Assembly: GCA_018665385.1 (NCBI GenBank)
Contig: JABJDN010000089.1
Location: forward strand, 1-18,737
Source of the DNA: Phycisphaerae bacterium
GTDB lineage: Bacteria; Planctomycetota; Phycisphaerae; Phycisphaerales; SM1A02
Direction of reading: 5' to 3'
DNA length: 18,737 nucleotides
The notes under the pieces are model-generated. The model had not been told where the DNA came from and searched no databases. It saw only the letters and a list, made by a program, of their open reading frames with translations. The translations under genes and the position numbers were made by a program. Each line of letters starts with the position of its first letter. The first letter of the stretch is position 1. Shown here one piece after another: positions 14,008 to 18,737 of this stretch.

Positions 14008-14759
14008 GACACACGTTGATATCTTTTCTCTTCCTATGCATGGCTTGTTCGATATGCGGAGGTATGCAAGAAGAACATCCCAACGCAAGAGTGCTTGGAC
14101 AACTTGTGTATACAGACATTTCAATTGATGTTGAGAAGATTCCAGCCAAAATAGTCATCGAGCAATTTGAAAAAGATCTCGACATTGACATGAATGTGTA
14201 CTGGGCGACAGATACAAAGAAAGGTCTTCAGGAAGATGCACTCATTACGCTCTCGTTGCAAAACAAACCTGCGCTCGTTATCCTTGAACGAGTGCTTGCA
14301 CAAATGACGGATAACCAAAGTGCAACATGGCAGCTAAGGCATGGCGTTCTTGATGTTGGTTTAAAACTCCCGCTTGCCACGCGTACTGCACAACTTGAAT
14401 CGTATTACATTCGTGATGTACTGTTCAAGGTACGGAACTTTACTGCTCCAGAATTAGGAACATTCGATGGCGACGGTGGTGGTGTAGAGGATGACCCTAG
14501 CTCAGAAGAAGAGGAAATCGAAAAGATCATCGATCTTATTCGTACTTTTGTAGAACCAGATCTTTGGGAAGAAAATGGGGGTCCGTGCTCCATCACAAAT
14601 TATAAGAAAACACTACTGGTTAACGCTCCAGATTTTGTGCACAGACAAATCAGCGGGTACGAGTACGAAGCGCGGATGCCCATCGATGCTCGACGCAGGC
14701 GAGTGCAGTACAACGGCGCAACCGTTAGGATTATTGTGAATCGGATTCCTCTTCCATAG
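14004..14759 (+). CDS. exported protein with secretin N-domain / STN-like fold, function unknown
   Basis: This 251-residue protein begins with a signal peptide (MRHTLISFLFLCMACSICGG). Residues about 35-115 resemble an STN-type domain: a strand (ISIDVEKIP), a helix (AKIVIEQFEKDLDIDMNVYW), LITLSLQNKPALVILERVLAQM, then a strand pair ending LDVGLKLP. Residues about 125-215 recall secretin N-repeat domains: YYIRDVL, an acidic insert DGDGGGVEDDPSSEEEEIE, LIRTFVEPDLWEENGGPCSITNYKKTLLVNAP, then FVHRQI. No secretin channel follows, so it is not a complete GspD/PilQ. Similar small exported proteins are frequent in planctomycetes. The ATG follows TATACT at leaderless spacing inside the second 43-bp repeat. 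The signal peptide shares T-x-ISFLF with the FG-GAP protein. The 3' end overlaps the convergent peptidase gene by 29 bp. Confidence 0.75.
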   Translation: MRHTLISFLFLCMACSICGGMQEEHPNARVLGQLVYTDISIDVEKIPAKIVIEQFEKDLDIDMNVYWATDTKKGLQEDALITLSLQNKPALVILERVLAQMTDNQSATWQLRHGVLDVGLKLPLATRTAQLESYYIRDVLFKVRNFTAPELGTFDGDGGGVEDDPSSEEEEIEKIIDLIRTFVEPDLWEENGGPCSITNYKKTLLVNAPDFVHRQISGYEYEARMPIDARRRRVQYNGATVRIIVNRIPLP

Positions 14760-16773
14760 TTGTTCCGAGTACCCAATACTCAAACCACGCTTTATCCCAC
14801 TCTATTTTCGCTCTTCGGTGCGTCATCTTTGATAATCCGTGCCCTGTACCTGGGTACGTAATGAGTTGCGTCGGTACATCTAGATAGTCATGCAACGAGC
14901 GGTACAGTGCTAGCGATTGCTCCGCTGGAACTCTAGCGTCCCCCGCTCCAACGTGAATAATGGTTGGGGTAGTAATATTGTCCGCTTCATAAATTGGAGA
15001 CATGTCTTGCAATTCATCTGCCGCAGTCCATGGCAACCCTTGCGCATAATTTACAACATGCCCTGGTGTATCTTCTATTGCCCACTGCATTGTTTGGTCA
15101 AACACGCCCGCTCCACTACTTGCTGCTTTAAATATATCCGTGGTTGCAATGATGCAATTTGTTAGATAACCACCATTGCTCCAACCACCAACTGCAAGTT
15201 TGTCTTTGTCTGCTATACCTCGTTCGATCATTGCATCAACCCCAGCAAGAATGTCTTGCACTTCAATATCATTTTCTCTGCCAATTAAATCGGTTAAAAA
15301 CTTGTCCCCATATCCTGTTGAACCGCGATAGTTTGGGCTAAGCACTGCCCACCCTTGCGTGGAAAGAAGGCCACGACCGTACATCGAGAATTGCAATTCG
15401 GCTTGACGAGCAGAAGTTGGGCCACCGTGTAAATCAACATACATTGGCAACGGCCCATCTGTTTTTGAATACCCTTTTGGTAACTCGAGTACGCCTTCAA
15501 CTGTTGTGCCATCTGAAGCAAGCCAAGAAACTGTTTCCACACTTGGAATATTCCAGTCTGAAACGTGTTTATTTGGATTCGTAATAACAACAACGTCACC
15601 TGGACTATCTGTCACCTTCACGACTGAAGTAGTCGTAACTGGCGAACTAACAAGCGCAACCATTTGGAGTGCATTCGAAGAAATACTAAAGTCCCAACAC
15701 ATAAAATTGTTTGATACGATCTGCGTTGTATCACCCTGTAAGCCAAAGCCAACGGTATCCACACGTAACAACGGGCGCCCTGTGCCTTCTTCTGCAATAT
15801 ACAAAATGGTATGTGAATTTGGCATCCATTGTGGGTCACTGCCTATTGTCACTTCGTTATGCCGAATAACTTTTTGTATCCCAGAGTTTTCAACCTCAAA
15901 AGTAGCAACAAACATTTCTCGTTGGTATCCGTCGTAATCAACAGTAAACAATAACCTTCGTTCATCCGTTGACCATTCGGGTGCTTCCACCCAACCGTAC
16001 GGCGAAGGCGCTTCAGCACGCCAGAGCGTGTCGTCAAGCACAGTAGTTTCCTTGCTTGCAACATCAAACACGCCTATCACTGACCAGCCTTCGTTTGTAA
16101 TGAGCCTTTGGTCTGGTGTAGTGATAATTGCTATTGATTTTCCAGAGGGCGAAGGAGTAAAGTACTGGATTACTACATCTTCATCCCAAAGTAGTTCGTG
16201 TCTCCATGTGCGTAAGTCGAGTTTCCAAAGTTCAGAATAATCTACTTCGCCATGTGCATACTCCACCTTGTCGTGTGAGCTACGAAGTGCTTTCCAGCCA
16301 TCATCAAGTTGCGTTTCATCTTCGAGTTTGTAATAGAGCGATGCACCGTCGCAAGACAACTTCCAATCCGATACACCATCAGGCAATCGAGTCACAGCCA
16401 TAAGACCTGTACCTCCTGGACGAATTCGCCAAACTTGCAGTTTGCCGTTTCGCGGAAGGTCGTCGCCCTTGCTTCCTCGGCGTGAAGAAAAATACAACCA
16501 TTCACTATCGATTCCCCAATGCAAAGAACTATCGTTCGCTTCATCAAACGTGAGCCGCGTTGGTTCGCCTTGTTCCGTAGTAGAAATCCAAATGTCAGTA
16601 TTGCGTCTGTCTAACTCCGCATCCCACCTTCCTTCCGTCCATGCAGTCCATTTCCCGTCTGGAGAAATTTCGCAAGACGAAAGATACGACAATGAAAAAT
16701 AGTCGTCTACTGTAACGCCTGTATTAGTTGCAGGAACTTGCATACAACAAGCCATCACTATAAATGAGAACAT
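14731..16773 (-). CDS. S9-family (prolyl oligopeptidase / acylaminoacyl-peptidase-like) serine peptidase, exported
   Basis: This 680-residue protein has an N-terminal beta-propeller built of PD40/WD40-like repeats (about residues 30-400; for example SCEISPDGKWTAW, IDSEWLYFSSRRGSKGDD, EAPEWSTDERRLLFTVDYDG) and a C-terminal alpha/beta-hydrolase domain. The catalytic triad is readable: Ser532 in GGWSNGG, Asp612 in GAGDARVP and His645 in GTGHGLSK. The oxyanion region is HGGPTSARQ. The start MFSFIVMACCMQVP looks like a short export signal, perhaps a lipoprotein with VMAC. The ATG is preceded by AAAGGAG at 6 nt on the minus strand. It lies 15 bp after the ABC permease gene and is probably cotranscribed with it and the histidine kinase gene. 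It likely degrades peptides outside the cytoplasm; the substrate is unknown. Confidence 0.93.
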   Translation of the reverse strand: MFSFIVMACCMQVPATNTGVTVDDYFSLSYLSSCEISPDGKWTAWTEGRWDAELDRRNTDIWISTTEQGEPTRLTFDEANDSSLHWGIDSEWLYFSSRRGSKGDDLPRNGKLQVWRIRPGGTGLMAVTRLPDGVSDWKLSCDGASLYYKLEDETQLDDGWKALRSSHDKVEYAHGEVDYSELWKLDLRTWRHELLWDEDVVIQYFTPSPSGKSIAIITTPDQRLITNEGWSVIGVFDVASKETTVLDDTLWRAEAPSPYGWVEAPEWSTDERRLLFTVDYDGYQREMFVATFEVENSGIQKVIRHNEVTIGSDPQWMPNSHTILYIAEEGTGRPLLRVDTVGFGLQGDTTQIVSNNFMCWDFSISSNALQMVALVSSPVTTTSVVKVTDSPGDVVVITNPNKHVSDWNIPSVETVSWLASDGTTVEGVLELPKGYSKTDGPLPMYVDLHGGPTSARQAELQFSMYGRGLLSTQGWAVLSPNYRGSTGYGDKFLTDLIGRENDIEVQDILAGVDAMIERGIADKDKLAVGGWSNGGYLTNCIIATTDIFKAASSGAGVFDQTMQWAIEDTPGHVVNYAQGLPWTAADELQDMSPIYEADNITTPTIIHVGAGDARVPAEQSLALYRSLHDYLDVPTQLITYPGTGHGLSKMTHRRAKIEWDKAWFEYWVLGTTMEEESDSQ

Positions 16774-16788
16774 ACGTAACTCCTTTGA

Positions 16789-18117
16789 TTAATCGTGGCG
16801 TAGTGCTACGATCGGATCTTGTTTACTAGCCATGATGGCTGGGTAAATGCCAAACAAAAGCCCTGTGCCTGCAGCGACCAAGAACGAAACAACGATAGAC
16901 CACCAAGTGATTTGTGTTTCTAGCCCCACGCCAACATCACCAATTGATCGAAGCCCAGGCAAACTTAACAACCAAGGCAGAAACGCTTCAAGGCCAATAG
17001 AAATGCCAACGCCAAGCACAATGCCAAGCAATCCGCCGAAAGCGCTGAGACTTCCTGTTTCAATCAAAAATTGAATTGCAATATCACTACGCGATGCTCC
17101 AACAGCACGGCGTATACCAATCTCCCGTGTTCGCTCTACAACTGTTGCAAGCATAATATTCATAATGCCAATACCACCAACAAGCAAACTAATCGCTGCA
17201 ATAGCGGTAAGTAAAATATTCATAGTTGCAGTTGTACGACGAACATTTTCTAGCAACTCCCAAGGAACGATGATTTCCACATCACGCAATTTTGGGTGGC
17301 CTACTTTCATAATGTTCCGAATGTGGTCGGCCATTGAAACTACTTCATCTGTTGATGGAGCAGTAATATAAATTTCAGATAGTTCTACTTCCTCGCCACT
17401 AAACGAACCAGATTGCCTTCGCATAACAACATCGCCAAACTCTAACTTTGCCGTTTCAATGGGTATATGAACATCTTTGTTTAAGTCTCTACCGACAAGT
17501 GCAGACCCTGCACCTCCTGCTAATCCGACAGGCTCAAGTACACCCACAATTGTAAACACACGAGAATCTATGCGTAACTTTTGACCAACTGGATCGGACA
17601 ATGGGTAAAACAGTTTTGCAATTTCTGATCCAATCACTGCTACCGTAGCGCGACGTTTCGCATCTGTCTCTACAAGGTATCTTCCACCAGGGGCAATATG
17701 TAAATTAGCCGCATCTAGCAATGCTGGTGTTGTACCGAATGTTTGGCTTGTTGTTCGTATCGCACCGCGTGAGATTTCTGAGCCAACTGATTTTAATGGA
17801 ATGATAGTGATCGCTTCTACAAATTTTTCAAGACGTTTTAAATCTATTTCCGTCATGCCGAAGTTCGCTACGAATGACCTTCGTTGCGAGCCAACCGATT
17901 GCGACTCTGGTGGGCGCTGAGAACGAACAATAATATTCGTAGCTCCAAGTGATTGGATAGCTCGCAATGCACTTTGCTTATTGCCCTCTCCAATAGAAAC
18001 CATGACAATTACAGATGCAACGCCAAGCACTATTCCCAGGCTTGTCAGAATTGACCGAAGAGCGTGAAGGCGAAGGCTTTTAAGACCTAGTGAAATGGTT
18101 TCTAAATTAATATTCAT
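16789..18117 (-). CDS. MacB/FtsX-family ABC transporter permease
   Basis: This is a 442-residue membrane protein. The first helix (about residues 20-42, SILTSLGIVLGVASVIVMVSIG) leads into a large MacB_PCD periplasmic domain (about 43-285; GATNIIVRSQRP, GSEIAKLFYPLSDPVGQKLRI). Three C-terminal FtsX helices follow, with the hallmark ERTREIGIRRAVGAS after the second helix (INIMLATVV) and then LIETGSLSAFGGLLGIVLG. Such permeases act with a LolD/MacB-type ATPase and often a membrane fusion protein, pumping lipoproteins, peptides or toxins or working as mechanotransmitters. No ATPase gene is in the window, so it may lie upstream of the kinase gene or elsewhere. The ATG overlaps the histidine kinase stop (ATGA at 18114-18117), and the peptidase gene follows after 15 bp, indicating one operon read leftwards. 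Confidence 0.93.
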   Translation of the reverse strand: MNINLETISLGLKSLRLHALRSILTSLGIVLGVASVIVMVSIGEGNKQSALRAIQSLGATNIIVRSQRPPESQSVGSQRRSFVANFGMTEIDLKRLEKFVEAITIIPLKSVGSEISRGAIRTTSQTFGTTPALLDAANLHIAPGGRYLVETDAKRRATVAVIGSEIAKLFYPLSDPVGQKLRIDSRVFTIVGVLEPVGLAGGAGSALVGRDLNKDVHIPIETAKLEFGDVVMRRQSGSFSGEEVELSEIYITAPSTDEVVSMADHIRNIMKVGHPKLRDVEIIVPWELLENVRRTTATMNILLTAIAAISLLVGGIGIMNIMLATVVERTREIGIRRAVGASRSDIAIQFLIETGSLSAFGGLLGIVLGVGISIGLEAFLPWLLSLPGLRSIGDVGVGLETQITWWSIVVSFLVAAGTGLLFGIYPAIMASKQDPIVALRHD

Positions 18118-18737
18118 GAGGGCATAAGTGGTTCTGGCGTTTCAGATGCAAATGTAATAGGTAATTCAACTGCGAAGGTTGCACCTTCGCCAGGTGTAGA
18201 TTGTACAGACAATGTGCCGTGCAATAGCTCGGAAAGTTCTCGGCAAATCGCAAGTCCTAGCCCTGTGCCTGCATGCTCTCTGGTGTGGGTTGCATCGACT
18301 TGCCTAAACTTTTCAAACACCATATCAAGCATGTCTTCTGGTATACCTGGTCCGTTGTCTTGAATGCTCAACTTCACACTTTGTTGCTGTGTATTTGTAT
18401 GTAACAGTTGACTACGAATTACAATCTCAGAATCTTGCGGCGTAAATTTAATCGCATTCGATAAAAAGTTATATAAAATCTGTTGCAACTTTCCTGGGTC
18501 TGTAAGCACTGTTGGCATGGTTGATGCCATTGCAAGTGTAAGGGTGATGTTTTTTGATTTCGCCTGTGGTCTCATGATTCCGCTCAACCCCTCAAGCACA
18601 TCAGAAATACTCGTTGGCTCAAGATTGACTTCCATTCTCCCTGCTTCAATTTTTGCCATATCAAGGAGTTCATTGATCATATCAAGCAACGCTCTGCCAC
18701 TTGTAAGAATGTTTTGCAAGTACCGAAGTCGCTTTGC
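18114..18737 (-). CDS. sensor histidine kinase, C-terminal part (runs off the window)
   Basis: At least 207 residues are in the window, and the frame stays open to the right edge, so the N-terminus and the H-box lie outside. The visible part begins with the second helix of the HisKA dimerisation domain (RYLQNILTSGRALLDMINEL, then KIEAGRM). It continues through a complete HATPase_c domain: N box NFLSNAIKFT, G1 DNGPGIP, F box VFEKFRQVD, G2 GTGLGLAI, and a final strand GEGATFAVELP. It autophosphorylates a histidine and passes phosphate to a receiver domain. The HisKA/HATPase sequences resemble hybrid or PAS-containing kinases. The stop overlaps the ABC permease start, so signal sensing and transport are cotranscribed. 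Its partner regulator and signal are not visible. Confidence 0.93.
   Translation of the reverse strand, partial: AKRLRYLQNILTSGRALLDMINELLDMAKIEAGRMEVNLEPTSISDVLEGLSGIMRPQAKSKNITLTLAMASTMPTVLTDPGKLQQILYNFLSNAIKFTPQDSEIVIRSQLLHTNTQQQSVKLSIQDNGPGIPEDMLDMVFEKFRQVDATHTREHAGTGLGLAICRELSELLHGTLSVQSTPGEGATFAVELPITFASETPEPLMPS

Overview
The window is bacterial chromosome, gene-dense and of moderate GC: 60-base lines counted by hand are mostly 40-47% GC. It most resembles a planctomycete, perhaps Phycisphaerae-like. The basis is the mix of protein types: a prepilin-like protein with the H-X9-DG motif, a CRTAC1-type FG-GAP/ASPIC lipoprotein, a secretin-N-domain-like exported protein, and an ECF sigma factor paired with a one-TM anti-sigma factor. 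No rRNA, tRNA, CRISPR array or recognisable transposase is visible. The taxonomic call is an inference.

Layout. (1) 2-3624, plus strand: a tightly packed set of 3'(2'),5'-bisphosphate nucleotidase (cysQ, 5' end missing), an SLC13/DASS transporter with two RCK_C-like domains, and a membrane-anchored EEP-superfamily protein that has lost several catalytic residues. The first two suggest sulfate uptake and PAP recycling. (2) 3631-4422, minus strand: an H-X9-DG prepilin-like protein. (3) 4612-6008, plus strand: ECF sigma factor and its membrane anti-sigma factor, divergent from the pilin gene across 189 bp that holds a 7+7 dyad. (4) 6009-6497: no convincing protein. This stretch holds three GGGTCT iterations, an extended -10 promoter, two diverged tandem copies of an ~87-nt element, and a 179-nt element closed by a perfect 13-bp inverted repeat. 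Together they look like a structured RNA, either free-standing or the leader of the MFS transporter gene at 6498-7784. (5) 7880-9712: ribosomal protein S1 with six S1 domains, its own promoter and a strong terminator. (6) 10025-14759, plus strand: three exported proteins. The middle one, the FG-GAP/ASPIC lipoprotein, is bracketed by exact 43-bp direct repeats and has higher GC than its neighbours. (7) 14731-18737, minus strand: histidine kinase (partial), MacB/FtsX-type ABC permease and S9 prolyl-oligopeptidase-family lipoprotein-like protein, probably one operon.

The two most interesting points are the 6001-6442 RNA-like region and the repeat-bracketed FG-GAP gene. In the second case the repeat carries the stop codon of one gene, a leaderless-type promoter and the start codon of the next gene, so the cassette is joined in frame at both ends.
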